From NCBI GenBank assembly GCA_022605405.1, contig JABYQQ010000017.1, positions 806,001-870,000 on the forward strand: DNA of 64,000 nt, given 5' to 3'. Position numbers and translations under genes: made by a program. Below are positions 36,902 through 47,209 of the stretch, piece after piece (within the stretch, counting starts at the first letter, position 1; every line of letters begins with the position of its first letter). The stretch is from Earliella scabrosa (taxonomy: Eukaryota; Basidiomycota; Agaricomycetes; Polyporales; Polyporaceae). The notes under the pieces are model-generated. The model saw nothing but the letters and a program-made list of their open reading frames with translations, did not search any database and was not told where the DNA came from.

Positions 36902-37992
36902 CTAGTCGTCCTTCTTGCCGACCTTCTTCTCCGCCTCGTCGATCGCCGCCTTGTCCGTCTGCGGGTCCGATGCTGCCCCAAACATGCCGCCAGCCTTGAA
37001 CGGACGCTTGAGGTCGCCCTCTGCAGGCTTTCCGAGGACGTGGATCGCGACCGGCTTCGCGTCGTAGAGCGACTTGAGACCCATGAGTGCCTGGATGAAC
37101 AACGGCTGCGTGTACCTGCGTGACGTCAGCACCGTCGCTGTGAGGCAGAACCCACGCATGACATAGGGAAGGGATGGAAAAACACGAGAAGACTGCGCAA
37201 TAGGCAGCGCAGACCGCGCGAACGGGCGGGAGAAGGGATAGACGGCGATTTCGGTGAAGGAAGATGCCACGTACTTCATGTAGAGATGCATGAACGCCAT
37301 CATGGCACAGCCAAAGTACACCGCGCGGACAAGCTTGTTCGTTTCTTGCAGGTCGTAATCACGTACGGTTGTCGTCACAAGCTTGCTGCCGTCCTTGTCC
37401 TGACAGACATCGGGACCGCGTCAGCGACCCCTGTGCGCACTTGGGCAGGTAGCAGACCACGTACCATAGGACTGGGCTCGACTATGCCGGTCCGACCAAC
37501 CCCGATGAGTTACTCGATACACTATGAATAGAGGATGAAGGGAGGGCGACGCACCATACTTGAGCACCGTCTGGTCGTTCTTGGTCTTAATCTGCACGAG
37601 TCGCGTGAGTGCTCCAGTCCAGTCCGCCTTCCAGAACGACTATACGCACCTGCTGTGCGACGTAGTAGTACACGCCGAGGACGATGACCTGGGTCGTGAC
37701 GTACGCAATGCGCACGTAGGTCAACGTCTGCGGGTCGTCGAACGGGATCTTCCTCGCCACTGATCGCCATATCCCCCACGCCAGCGCAACACCATTTCCG
37801 TTTCCGTTTGCACGTAAAGCAACAGCAGTCCCATTCCAAGGAAGGTCGCGGTGAGAAGAGGGCGCACGGAGACAGTATCCGGATAAACAACGGGCCAGGT
37901 CAGCAACGCGCGTGCGTGGGCACAGGAGGACAGTCTGACAGACCTTGCATGGCGACGAGGGAGATGGCAAGGTTGCTGACGGCCGGGTTCAT
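36902..37992 (-). CDS. PHO88: PHO88/SND3-type ER membrane protein
   Basis: ER membrane protein of the SRP-independent (SND) targeting route; first described in yeast phosphate uptake. Exons (minus): 37992-37944, 37759-37650, 37591-37555, 37481-37465, 37399-37275, 37115-36902; 183 aa, close to the yeast length. All six exons join in phase. Family features: MNPAVSNLAISLVAMQVARKI, IPFDDPQTLTYVRIAY, a membrane segment with VLGVYYYVAQQ, IKTKNDQTVLKY, TTVRDYDLQETNKLVRAVYF, then FMHLYMKYTQPLFIQALMGL and a lysine-rich C-terminus EKKVGKKDD that could act as an ER-retention signal. Exon 4 is only 17 nt. The donor of exon 5 is GTACGT inside the Lys codon; the alternative four bases later breaks the frame. 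Confidence 0.92.
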
Positions 37993-38494
37993 GACGGTGT
38001 GCGAGTCGGCGACGACGACGAGAGGGAAAGCCGGAGGACGGGGATGCCTGAGAGGAGGTGGAGGAGTGGAGGAGACAGGGAGGAGAGGAGGTGCTCGAAA
38101 ATCTGGCTTAGACGTGTCGCTGCCATTTCGGGAAGGTGCACTCTGCTCCTTCTGACACGTGACTCAGGGACGACACGATAAGATTACGTAACGCTGGAGG
38201 AGGGTTGATGCATTGTTGGCTCTTGAACGTTTGAACCTCCAATATTGTCCTTCATCTACATATCTCGTCTTGAGACTTGGCCCTGCACCTGACTCAAATC
38301 AACTTGTGCTCTATGCATTTCTGCTCACACAAGCGTTCTGTGACATTCCGGCGTACTACTCGCTGACATCCTCGGACGGCAAACCATCACCCCGACGCGA
38401 TTAGTGGAAGATGGTGCGTTGTATCTATGTGTATATCAGATAATGTCCATGTTCCTGATCATTGGCAATGGCCGTAGTCCATCGGTTCAGTACA
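37993..38494. other. PHO88 upstream region
   Basis: Presumed promoter and 5' flank of PHO88, including a GGAGG-rich stretch at 38.02-38.10 kb. No gene seen. Confidence 0.5.
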
Positions 38495-38745
38495 TGGTAC
38501 GCCCTGACTTCGTTTACGGTTGCCGGATCTACGCTGACGACTGGATGCACACTAGTGTCGAGTCCGTCAACGTTCTTCCGCCCACTTGTCTCAAACACTT
38601 TGCTCTGTGTTGTACGATACACGGTACGCTCTGACTTTTTCTGCGGTGGTCCGACGTACGCTGACGAATGGATGCACAGAGTCGACTCTTTTAACGTTCC
38701 AGTGCCCACTTCTGTCTGCTCTGTGTTGTACGCTACTCCTCTCTT
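38495..38745 (+). repeat. two-unit imperfect tandem repeat of about 125 bp
   Basis: Unit 1 starts near 38495 (GTACGCCCTGACTTCG) and unit 2 near 38628 (GTACGCTCTGACTTTT). They share TACGCTGACGA(C/A)TGGATGCACA, GTCGA(G/C)TC..AACGTTC, CCCACTT(G/C)TGTC-like words and a closing GCTCTGTGTTGTACG. Similarity is high throughout, with small indels. No coding role is apparent. Confidence 0.75.
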
Positions 38746-39188
38746 CTCTCCGCTCGTGCCTCAAATGGAGCAATCTTCGGACGTGACATTCCAGTGACGT
38801 CACCCCTTAGACCGCACATTCTGGCACTATGAGCGGCTGTCATAGCGGAAGTGCCGCTGATGAGTACGGTGAGTAAGAGATCTATACCGGATCTCGTGGC
38901 ACGCTCATAGGCTCCCCATGGGCCCGCCGGTACGACCAAGTGGAAGAGACTACTAGATCTAGCAACACGAGCTTTCCACACTCGAATCTCGTTCTCGCGC
39001 GGTTTGACCAAGGCTTCGACTTCGACTTCATCGGGCCGGCCCGCTCGCCCTACCGCAGCTGCATCGATATCGAACTCAAATTCGCGCCTCACCCTCCTCC
39101 CATCGACACTCCTCCACCCTCCTGTCTGCAGACGACGAGTCTCTCTACACCGCTTAACCTACCGTCTAGCAACTTCGGCTTGATCGAG
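38746..39188. other. upstream region of BTB copy C
   Basis: Open in the frame of the downstream gene for much of its length but with no ATG before 39189, so it is treated as 5' UTR and promoter. No other feature is evident. Confidence 0.5.
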
Positions 39189-40280
39189 ATGACGATCGAC
39201 CAGGAGTTCTGGTTTGACACTACTCCCGTCATCCTCGTCGCCAGGGATGGAACTTGCTTCCGACTCCCAAAGTATCTCCTCGCCAGAGTCTCTACCGTCT
39301 TTTCGAACATGATCCAGGACGGACGCCCAGACGAGGCTCATGGAGAGGGTGCGGGTTCGGTTGTGCCCATGGACGATGAAGCTCAAGACTTGCGACCCTT
39401 CCTTAGGATCATAACCCGGAGCGCGATCGAGTAGGTGACCAATTTACATGACGTTCTAGTTCTATGCCCCTGACTGACCTTCCGATCCCCGAAGGATGTT
39501 CGAATACAGGGAACAACCTCTGCAGACAATGTTCGCGATCGCTTCCTCGTACGCCGCATTGTCTCGGTAGCTAACGTGGCTACCTTCGACCTATACAGAT
39601 ACTCCTTCTCGACGCTGCGGAGCATAATTTGCATTGCGGACAAGTATGGGGCGGAAGAAGTGCTCCAAGCCGCAATATCGCGTCTGGACCCACTGCTCAC
39701 AGTCGCTCGGCTGAGTTCCACAAGCCCAGAGTGGGGTTGGTGGACAGGAGAGGCCTCGACCAATATCACGCTGACGAGGATCGGTGTTGAGATTAAGCCC
39801 GAAGACGCCTTCGAAGTCCTCAACCTCGCTCGGCGCATCAACAAACCAGAGTGGCTTCCCCTTGCACTCTTCATCTGCTGTACCGGCGACCGGACTGCGC
39901 TCCGGGACGGGCTTGTTAGGGAGGACGGCGGCGTGGAGCGTTTGACGAAAGAGGACTACGAGCGTTGCATCACGGCGATGCCTCGACTCGCGGAGGCGTA
40001 CCGGAAGGCCATGGTGAAGACTTTCAACTACTCGGTACGAATATATAACAAGTGTAGCCTCTTTTCCGGATGCCAGAACCGGGTGCAAAAGCTGCTGCAG
40101 GACTTTGAGACGGAATCGCTCCCTCAGCTCATCCTATCTCCATCCCTATTCTCGTTCGGCGAGTTTGACAAAGGGGAAATGTGCACGAATTGTTCCTGGA
40201 CACTACAGAAAGTAGGGGACAGGTCTGTCTCCAGTAAAGGCGAGTCCATCTGGGGTGGGAAAGCTGACGAATGCGTTTGA
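39189..40280 (+). CDS. BTB/POZ-domain protein (copy C)
   Basis: Third member of the family seen at 19.4-22.1 kb. Exons: 39189-39430 and 39599-40280, joined in phase 2 (AIE/YSFS); 307 aa. The N-terminus has the BTB core MTIDQEFWFDTTPVILVARD followed by FRLPKYLLARVSTVFSNM. Exon 2 has the HKY-type helix (SIICIADKYGAEEVLQAAI), EVLNLARRINKPEWLPLALF as in the C-terminal helical region of the paralogs, and CTNCSWTLQK matching their late C-x2-C. The 168-nt intron is long for this window and contains a second possible exon near 39498-39570 (MFEYREQPLQTMFAIAS); using it would leave a 32-nt intron, so I left it out. Confidence 0.8.
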
Positions 40281-40818
40281 AGTCGCTAGGTATGGAAGGT
40301 TGTTCGCACGGACCCCCTGGCACTTAGGTGCTGCGGTGTCCTGTTGGTCTCTGTTTACGTAGACGCTTGTTCGAGCAAGGTATATAGAGGCGCGAGGTGG
40401 AGGGAGTCGCGAAATCCCTATATCCACGCGGCTGTGACTCTTTTCCTGGCGAGTGTTTGGTACTCACACAGGGGGATCACATAGGTAAGTTTTCTTCCAT
40501 TGTCCGTGTATGCGTTGCGACTTTCGGCGTGGCTTGGGATTTTGGGTGACGCTGTTGGGATGCAAAATCTGGCGAGTATGATGCCGGTGGTGTTCGTTGG
40601 TTGTCCAACAGTGCGTGAGGTCACGTTATCTCGAGAACGGTTTCTGGTCATGTTGAAGTTGGTCGGGGCAGTACGTGGTTGTCCTTAGCTTGGACGGTCG
40701 TAGGGTATAACAGGCGGCGGGGGGCCGTCGGTGTCGTGGTGTAGCAGTCCAAGTGCTTGGTGTATGCATCTTGATTTTACACCGCGTCTTGCGTTCTTAC
40801 TAATGCAGCTTGAGCAGG
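40281..40818. other. boundary region, composition shift
   Basis: Past the BTB stop the + strand becomes T/G-rich, a character kept to about 46.9 kb. A near-perfect branch/acceptor string TACTAATGCAG at 40800-40810 suggests a 5' UTR intron of the next gene. The left end of the mobile-associated block may lie here, but no diagnostic terminus was identified. Confidence 0.4.
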
Positions 40819-41603
40819 ATGTCTGCCAGCAATATTTCTCAAGAACGATCGAGCATAGATGAGCATCCGGAGGAGGAGCAGTCGTTTGAACGGTATGTGG
40901 GGATGGTGTTTGTAGGTTTGTTGTGTGCTGATTAGATGGGTCGTAGGTGGCTGCGGCAGTTTCAGGACTACGAGTCGGAACCGCCGTATCCTTGGTTCGC
41001 TATCGCTCGCGTTCCCGCTGAGCGAGTGTGGGTGCAGAAGACTCAGTTCGCGTATTTGAGTGCTCGTGGTACGGCGGTACGTCTCTGGGTGGCGGGAATG
41101 GTGGAGTCCCTGTCCGTCGAGTCCGCTCGCATGGGGGAGTATCCGACCTTGCGTGTTTTGCTTCGGCTGATGCGTGAAGAAGACCGCGTTGCGTTGGGGG
41201 CGCTGTACGATAGTGCGCTTGCAGTGCGGCCCTATCTGCACGCCCCGCGAGGGACTGTGGAGCTTTTTGAAGCTGAGTTGTGTCACGACTGGTCCTATGT
41301 CAGTAGTTCTTGTGATATGTCTTGGATTTTTCCTGATCGGAATATCTGTAGCTCTTCATGGACGTGTACGATGCGAGGGGAGGTTACAAGGCGCGGGAGA
41401 AGATGTCCCGGATCTACCCGCCTGTCCTGGAAGCGGGGGATATGGTCTTGGTGGAAACTGTCGCGATTCGGGTGGACGAGTTCCAAGGGTCTCGGGTGAG
41501 GTTCGTCGCATATCAGATGTCGTTGTTGCGCGCTGCGCGCAACCTGCCGCCGAGCGGGCGGATGGACTTCGTAGAGCATTGGCCGTTTCCCTTCGTGTTG
41601 TAA
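40819..41603 (+). CDS. hypothetical protein, 225 aa, three exons
   Basis: No family recognised. Exons: 40819-40892, 40947-41298, 41352-41603, all phases consistent (54- and 53-nt introns). N-terminus is acidic (SIDEHPEEEQSFERW), then a folded-looking region with DYESEPPYPWFAIARVP, RLWVAGMVESLSVES and RVLLRLMREEDRVALGALYD. Exon 3 has MDVYDARGGYKAREKM and VDEFQGSRVRFVAYQMSL. No signal peptide or membrane segment. It lies on the strand opposite to the Helitron genes and could be a host gene or transposon cargo. GTCAGT is used as the second donor, which is less usual but gives the only in-frame join. Confidence 0.7.
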
Positions 41604-42061
41604 ACTGTGATGATCTGAGCCACTTTGTTCGGATGAATGGGGTATAATTATGTGATCGGAGGGTTGATATGGACCTATATGTGCGCGTGATGAGGGTTTC
41701 TCTATGAAGTTATGTTGTCGACGTTCATAATGAAGTTTTGTGGGATATCACGCGGTGGGCAGAGATAGTGGATGGTCGTGATGGGAGGGGTTGACAGGTT
41801 GTATATCAAGACGTTGTAGCATAGCATTGTGGGGCTGAGTATCGTTGCTGCACGCTCAACGTGGAGGACGACGAGGGTGAAGATACAAGTCACAGTATGA
41901 GAGGTAGTTCAATATGGTACATGGACACGCGGGTCAAGTGGGGTGCGACGATGGGGCATATTCGGAGTACAACAAGTCGCTCGACATGGTATGACTCAGG
42001 TAGTTATTCAGCAAGCATGTGTGCACTACGGAGGTCGGGGTGTGCTGGGATGAGGATTGGT
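41604..42061. other. convergent spacer
   Basis: About 460 bp between convergent stops. A/T- and G-rich, no coding signal. Expected to hold both 3' ends. Confidence 0.5.
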
Positions 42062-42837
42062 CTAATCGTACACGTCGTATGAGTCGTTAGTGGTGGCTAC
42101 GATGTCCATAGGCGAGAATGCGGGTGATGGAGAAGAACCGGGTGAAGGAGATGCGGATGGGTGTGGGGGGGTTGCGGTAGTGGGCTGTAGTCCATTCACG
42201 AAGGGGGGCGTATATGGGTCGTTGTTGAAGTGTGCGGATGTAGATGTAGAGGGTGTCATGGAGCACAAGGCGTCGATTCTCCAGCATGTCCTAGAATAGA
42301 ACTTGCTTAGTGGTGTTTGTGACGCGGTTAATGCGGTAGCTCACCTGCACATCCATGTGTCCTCAATTTGCAGTACACCGTCGATGAACTTTACTTCAAT
42401 GACACAATGTACGCCTCGGTCAGCGCACCTGTCGCACATAGCCGGGATGCCCACAGCTGCTTCATAGCTGGTTCGCCATGATAGGATGCCTCGTCGACCA
42501 CAGCTGTCATTCGTGTGAGTAGGAACCGAATATGACGAGGGTGATCGATGGTCTTACCCACAAAGCCCGATGTCAGTGTCAGGGTTGTGGACGTCGGCGA
42601 GGAGACATCGTGGGCACATAGGCCTTGTTCGGGGTCGATCGCGGCGTACTCGATACAGGTGGACGATGACACATGGCTGCCGACGTCGGATGCATTCTCT
42701 GCGGGTTTTCGCAGGTGGCTATTAGTTGGGGTATTGAACAGAACGAGGTCGGACGTACATGCATCTGGACCCCCCGGGATCGTCGGACGGCGTTTGGCAG
42801 TAGAGCCCGCGGTCGCGGCATGAGTTGCATTTTGGCG
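42062..42837 (-). CDS. Cys-rich protein with two zinc-cluster-like modules (5' end not found)
   Basis: Exons (minus): 42837-42759, 42698-42558, 42467-42345, 42290-42062; phases agree across all three introns. The joined frame has module 1, C-x2-C-x6-C-x12-C-x2-C-x6-C (CNSCRDRGLYC...SRCIECIRRRQPC), a further C-x2-C (MCPRCLL), and module 2, C-x2-C-x6-C-x19-C-x2-C-x6-C (CDRCADRGVHC...MCRTCWRIDALC), then a Ser/Thr/Pro-rich tail to the stop. Spacing within modules is that of the fungal binuclear Zn2Cys6 cluster, but module 2 has an extended central loop. At least one exon is missing upstream (acceptor at 42838, phase 1). Possible DNA-binding regulator; target unknown. Same strand as the Helitron helicase, so possibly cargo. 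Confidence 0.68.
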
Positions 42838-43106
42838 CTAGTCGGATGCATTCGTATAGGAGCGGAGGGATAGACGGGACACAGCGGCGATTGGCTATTT
42901 GGCAGCCTCTAAGAGGGTCGTAGTATGTAAGCGATTTGCACAAAGTTGAGTAGGTTGCATGGCGACACGTACGGGCATGCCAATGATCTGCCGGGTTGGA
43001 CGTTGATGGAAGCGCCTCCCCGACGCGCGATGTATCGTGCGGCACACGGAGCGCATGGCATCACACGTCTTGTTGTGATACGAGTTCCTGCGGGTTCCTG
43101 TACGCG
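42838..43106 (-). other. probable upstream exon region of the Cys-rich gene
   Basis: Minus-strand frames here include MPCAPCAARYIARRGG and MRSVCRTIHRASGRRF, both Cys-containing, with a donor GTACGT near 42970. None joins the next exon in the required phase, so the first exon is unresolved. Confidence 0.35.
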
Positions 43107-44717
43107 TTAAGTAATGTGGTGTGTCAGTATCAATGGAGTAAATGTGTATGAATGACTTGCGATGTTAAGAACTGTATTTGGGGGCAGTTCTATATCGCCC
43201 ACAGGGCCGGGTGACGACGTCTCCGTTCGCGCGGAAGCTTGATTGGATGGCGATGGTGTTCGAAGGGCGGGGGTGGCAAGCATGTTCTCGTGTGTAGCGG
43301 TAGACGTGGTGAGCGCGAATGGTTGTGGAGCGCGAGGGGTCTCCTCTGTGAAAGGTACATATGGAGAAGGAGAAGTGCGGGCTCGGGAGGAGTCCGTGAG
43401 TGCGTCCACAAGCGAGCTTCGTATGTGTATTGGAGGAGGTGTGGGCGGATGATGCGGATGCGTGTGCTGGATGTTGCTATCTGCTTCAAGCTGTAGTCGT
43501 GGTGAGGGCGTCCAAAGAAGCATGTCGATGTCGGAAGGCACCGTTTCGGGAAGGGTTCGGGGGGACATGTTAGGTGTGTCGGGCAACACGTCGTTCTCGA
43601 TAGTCGTAGTTATCGTGTTGTCGAAGGATGACGAGTGAGGAAACTGAGAAGGTTGTGGGCGAGTGAGTACGTCGAGTGTGTCGAGTGGCAGCGAGATCGG
43701 GGCAAGTTCAGGGGGAGCGGGTGATCATTGACTGTCGGTGTGGGTGGAGGCGACCGGTTGTGAGTACGTCTGCGACGGTAGCTCAGTAGTCGCAAGGGCC
43801 GCAAGATCGCACTGACCGTCAGCTGATGGAGTTGCGAACGCGTCATAATGGGAGACGTGTCTCACTTGCTCGTGGGATCGCGCGGGTTCCGTTGCGTAGA
43901 CGGAGGCGATGTCGGGACTGGGCGCGAATGCAGTAGTATGATGGGGAGAGAGGAATGGTGGATGCGTAGTGGAGTAGTTCGCAATTGCGGGCGTGGAGGA
44001 ATTGGTATATGAGTGTTGGGCATATTGCGAGAATGAAGCGGGGATATGAGGGGGTGGGGTTGAGAACATGCCTGGTCCATTGTTGGACGGTATCGGAAGG
44101 TAAGGCTGTCCCATGTACCCGTAGAGTGGATCGTTGTAGGGTAGGGGGGGCTGCGACATGTGCTGAATAGGCGGGACGTAGTGTGGATGGAAAGTGGGCG
44201 GAAAGGACGGAATGGGTCGGAAGTCAGGGAAGAGCCCGTTCGGTTGATCGTAGTTCCATTCTTGTGGTCGGGATATAGTGAGGGAGGGTTGCAGACTTTG
44301 ATTGGGGGGTGATGGGCCGGGTGGCGCTGGATATGACATCCAGGCGCTGCTTGGCTGACAAGGATACGGGGGGGCGCTGAAGCTCGGAGGAGGGGGGGCG
44401 GATCTGCTATGATCGAAGACCTGGTGGTGGTTCCATGTGTTTGCGTATCCGGGAGGAATTGATGTTGAGGAAGGGAAGGAGCTCATCGACGAAGCCGGAT
44501 GTACGTTGAAATTGAAGTCATTGAGTGAGAGACTGAGGTCCTGTGAAGTAACGTCATTGATTGCGTATGTATGGGTGAAGAAGGCGGTGCGTACCACAAC
44601 GTCTGCAGGGTTGACGTCCATGGCGTCGCTATCGTGTGGTATCTGTGGCACATGCGAGAGCGTAGTCTGACGAGGTAGGTTATTCGGTGATTGGATGTAC
44701 GACGAGTCGTAGTTCAT
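43107..44717 (-). pseudogene. Pro/Ser/Tyr-rich open frame interrupted by one in-frame stop
   Basis: A 330-codon frame starts at ATG 44717 (MNYDSSYIQSPNNLPRQ) and ends at a TGA at 43727-43725. The same frame then stays open for another 205 codons to 43107 with the same Pro/Ser/Thr-rich composition (for example VPSDIDMLLWTPSPRLQLE). Near the beginning is VVVRTAFFTHTYAIND, and near the end is NTVLNIASHSYTFTP, which looks like a weak internal echo. There is no recognised domain; the protein would be largely disordered, about 535 residues. The stop may be a nonsense mutation, an undetected small intron or a true gene end followed by a second gene. Same strand as the Helitron helicase. Confidence 0.5.
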
Positions 44718-45716
44718 GGTGTCGGGAGAGCAGCAGTCGGGTTTGTGACGAATGGATGAGTGGAGAACCCAGAATGAGAGGGGAGGCGCGGTTTCTATTG
44801 ATCAGGATTTGAGCGAGTTTATAGGGCGGGTGTACGTACGGTTTGTGTGATGCTTGACCGAGGGAACTGGAGCCGGAAGCTGAGAGGCTGTTTGGGTTAG
44901 GAGGGCCGATGTGGGTAAGTCCAAATTCACAGTGTGAGGGTCGCTCTACTGCGGCTCAATCGGCAGATGATCCCTTGTGGTTGTTGTTGTAGAGTCGTGC
45001 AGATTCTATTCGCACCCTCGGAGGTTGTTGTGTCGGGGAGGTCCTGCAATCCTTCTCGGGAAGGGCATGTGCATGTGTGTACTGTCGTGGGCGGAGACGC
45101 TGAGCTTCGGGTGGGAGGATGTCATGTTTCGGTGCTTCTCAGGCGTTCGATACAAGGTTCAGGTTTGACAGGTGGTCAGAGAAGCGTCACGAAGAATCGT
45201 GATGGACCGGCCGATGGGAGAGGAAGCGTTCTGGTGTAGCTCGGATGTTCGGGGCGAGACCACGAGGGTGCTTCGAGGAAAGAATCGAGGAGGCACGCGG
45301 TTGGAGCGGCGGCCTGGGAGCGAAGAGGAAAGTTTTTGAGTTGCATTTGTGGAGAATGGAGAACAAGGGACACGCGAGTAATTGGGGTGCGTCTTACACG
45401 TCGTTGGTTCGGAACGTTCGAATATCCAGCCCGTGCTGTCGTTGAAGTTGGTGGGTTGAAGAGGGCACGATGAGTCTGCGTTGTCACGTGGAAGTAAGTT
45501 GTTGATAATTGTGTGTGCGTGATTGTGCTCTTAGTTGTGAATGCACGTGGGAAAGTATGTCATATTGTTCTACCATGAAGCGGACCTCGTAGTACGGTTA
45601 TGTAATGGTACAGAGAATGTGAGAAGGACAAGATGTTGTGGTGGCAGGAACTTCTTCGGGAGGGGATGTACAGTGGTGAATGCAACAGTGTGCGCGTGGT
45701 TTTGGGATGGCTTACG
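44718..45716. other. spacer, no supported gene
   Basis: About 1 kb upstream of the Pro/Ser-rich frame and downstream of the 350-aa gene. A minus-strand frame at 45176-45487 (no ATG start) is open but motif-free. Possible unseen exons. Confidence 0.4.
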
Positions 45717-46769
45717 TCACAAAGACAGGGAGCGGGAGCGCTGACGATGGGCGGTAGTGTTTTGGATGGTAGTGGTCGGTGCCTCTCGGGGGTCACTGAC
45801 ACGGCGGAAGTCATGGTTTGTCGCGGGGAAGGGGTCTGGGACGACAATGAGAGGCATCGCCACGATGTGGTCGGGGAGGACGTCGTCTATCACGTCGCAT
45901 ATGTCAGCGCATGTGAAACTGGTGTGGAGTCTCCAGGCCATCATCGCACCAAACGGCGGGATTCCGAGGCGTCTCAATGTCGGAGCCGTCCGTCCAAGAG
46001 GGTCCATGTAGCCCATGAGGGTGCCTCCGTCTCCGAAGTACCGGCCCTGGAATGGGCATACAAAGTACTGGCGGAAACATGGATGTGTGTCATGTTCATG
46101 GGGTGGAGGGAAGTTGTCGATGGTGATCGGATATTCGGGCCAAGTGCTAGGGCTTATGCCCAGAGAGAAACCGGCTTTGAGGAGGTCGGATATGGCTTCG
46201 AGCTCGATGTCCAGGACATCGCGCAGACGCATATCTGATAGGAGGGACTGTCTCCGAAGGGTCAATGGTGCGTATGCGCATCCGAAGGTGTGTTCGGTGA
46301 TGAATGTGAACAGAGCGCTGTTGGTCGTGCGTGCGAGCGGCGAGCAGGCAGACACATCCGCCGACTGGTAGATGACGATTCGTCGACCGTTTTTGAGGTA
46401 AAGTGTGGTGTAAGTCAAGATGTTCCTGTCGAGGGAGTACGCGGAGGGGAGAGTGCGCTGGACAGTGCGACGGATGTGGTGGCTATTCACGGCGCAGGTG
46501 GTGAGGCGGCGGACGAAGTCGTTGAATCGAGGCTTCGAGACGTATACCTCGAGCTTGGAGGGTCGAATGGACCGGTCACGGAGTATGAAGGACACGGCGG
46601 CGAGTCCTGCGATAATAGCACGACATCGGGTGAGATGGCGGAGGAAGGTGCAAGGGAATGGGAAGAAGTGGCTAAGGATGACGATAAGGAATCTCCGAAG
46701 CGCGCCGGTCGCGTGTGTATACAGAGTCTTCGACGTGTGCCGCCAGACCTGTAGCTCGTTCATGTCCAT
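45717..46769 (-). CDS. hypothetical protein, 350 aa, next to Helitron helicase
   Basis: Single open frame from an ATG (MDMNELQVWRHTSK) to TAG or TAA at the left end. No family recognised. There is a moderately hydrophobic stretch near the N-terminus (FLIVILSHFFPFPCTFL) that could be a membrane segment. The central part has DVLDIELEAISDLLKAGFSL and YFVCPFQGRYFGDGGTLMGY, and the C-terminal part has FTCADICDVIDDVLPDHIV before a Pro/Thr/Arg tail. An acceptor TTATTACAG lies eight bases before the ATG, so upstream coding exons (possibly from an ATG near 47031, MSAQSQQSIDSPPSLI) are likely; I could not make the phases meet. Co-directional with the helicase, so potential Helitron cargo. Confidence 0.6.
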   Translation of the reverse strand: MDMNELQVWRHTSKTLYTHATGALRRFLIVILSHFFPFPCTFLRHLTRCRAIIAGLAAVSFILRDRSIRPSKLEVYVSKPRFNDFVRRLTTCAVNSHHIRRTVQRTLPSAYSLDRNILTYTTLYLKNGRRIVIYQSADVSACSPLARTTNSALFTFITEHTFGCAYAPLTLRRQSLLSDMRLRDVLDIELEAISDLLKAGFSLGISPSTWPEYPITIDNFPPPHEHDTHPCFRQYFVCPFQGRYFGDGGTLMGYMDPLGRTAPTLRRLGIPPFGAMMAWRLHTSFTCADICDVIDDVLPDHIVAMPLIVVPDPFPATNHDFRRVSDPREAPTTTIQNTTAHRQRSRSLSL

Positions 46770-47209
46770 GGAGTCTGTAATAAGCCCATGGAGTTCGGGG
46801 TGTAGACTTTGGGTTGATGAGACAATGTGTTATATATGAGTCGAGCGAATGTACTTACTTCGTGAGACTGGCTCGAGCGTCGCGAGGTGAGGGATGGCCA
46901 GTTGTACAGATACGCGTCTGTCGGGTCATATAGGTGTGAGCAGCGCATGAGGTGTATGTGGCAAAAGACGGCATACCGCCGAGATGAGGGATGGAGGGCT
47001 GTCGATGGACTGTTGTGATTGGGCACTCATGGCGCACTCGGGTTTGCTATCGTGGTGAGATGCGATGGGGCAGAATGTGAATGCACGGTGAGTTTTATTG
47101 CACGAAGCAGGCGCCATGGAACGTTCACGTCGCGAGGGCGCCACTGGCGGGCGTTCTTGGCCGAACGAATTGGGGTGCTTATGATGGGTGCGGGAGAAAT
47201 GAGGTTCAC
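46770..47209 (-). other. possible 5' exons of the 350-aa gene
   Basis: Minus-strand pieces MSAQSQQSIDSPPSLISA (donor GTATGC near 46978) and a segment ending at a GTAAGT near 46859 look exonic, but their reading phases do not connect to the 350-aa frame. The helicase stop lies at the right edge. Confidence 0.35.

Noticed and set aside
39498..39570. Extra exon in BTB copy C (MFEYREQPLQTMFAIAS)
   Set aside because: It would need a 32-nt intron, shorter than any other here; skipping it gives a phase-matched join equivalent to the paralogs.
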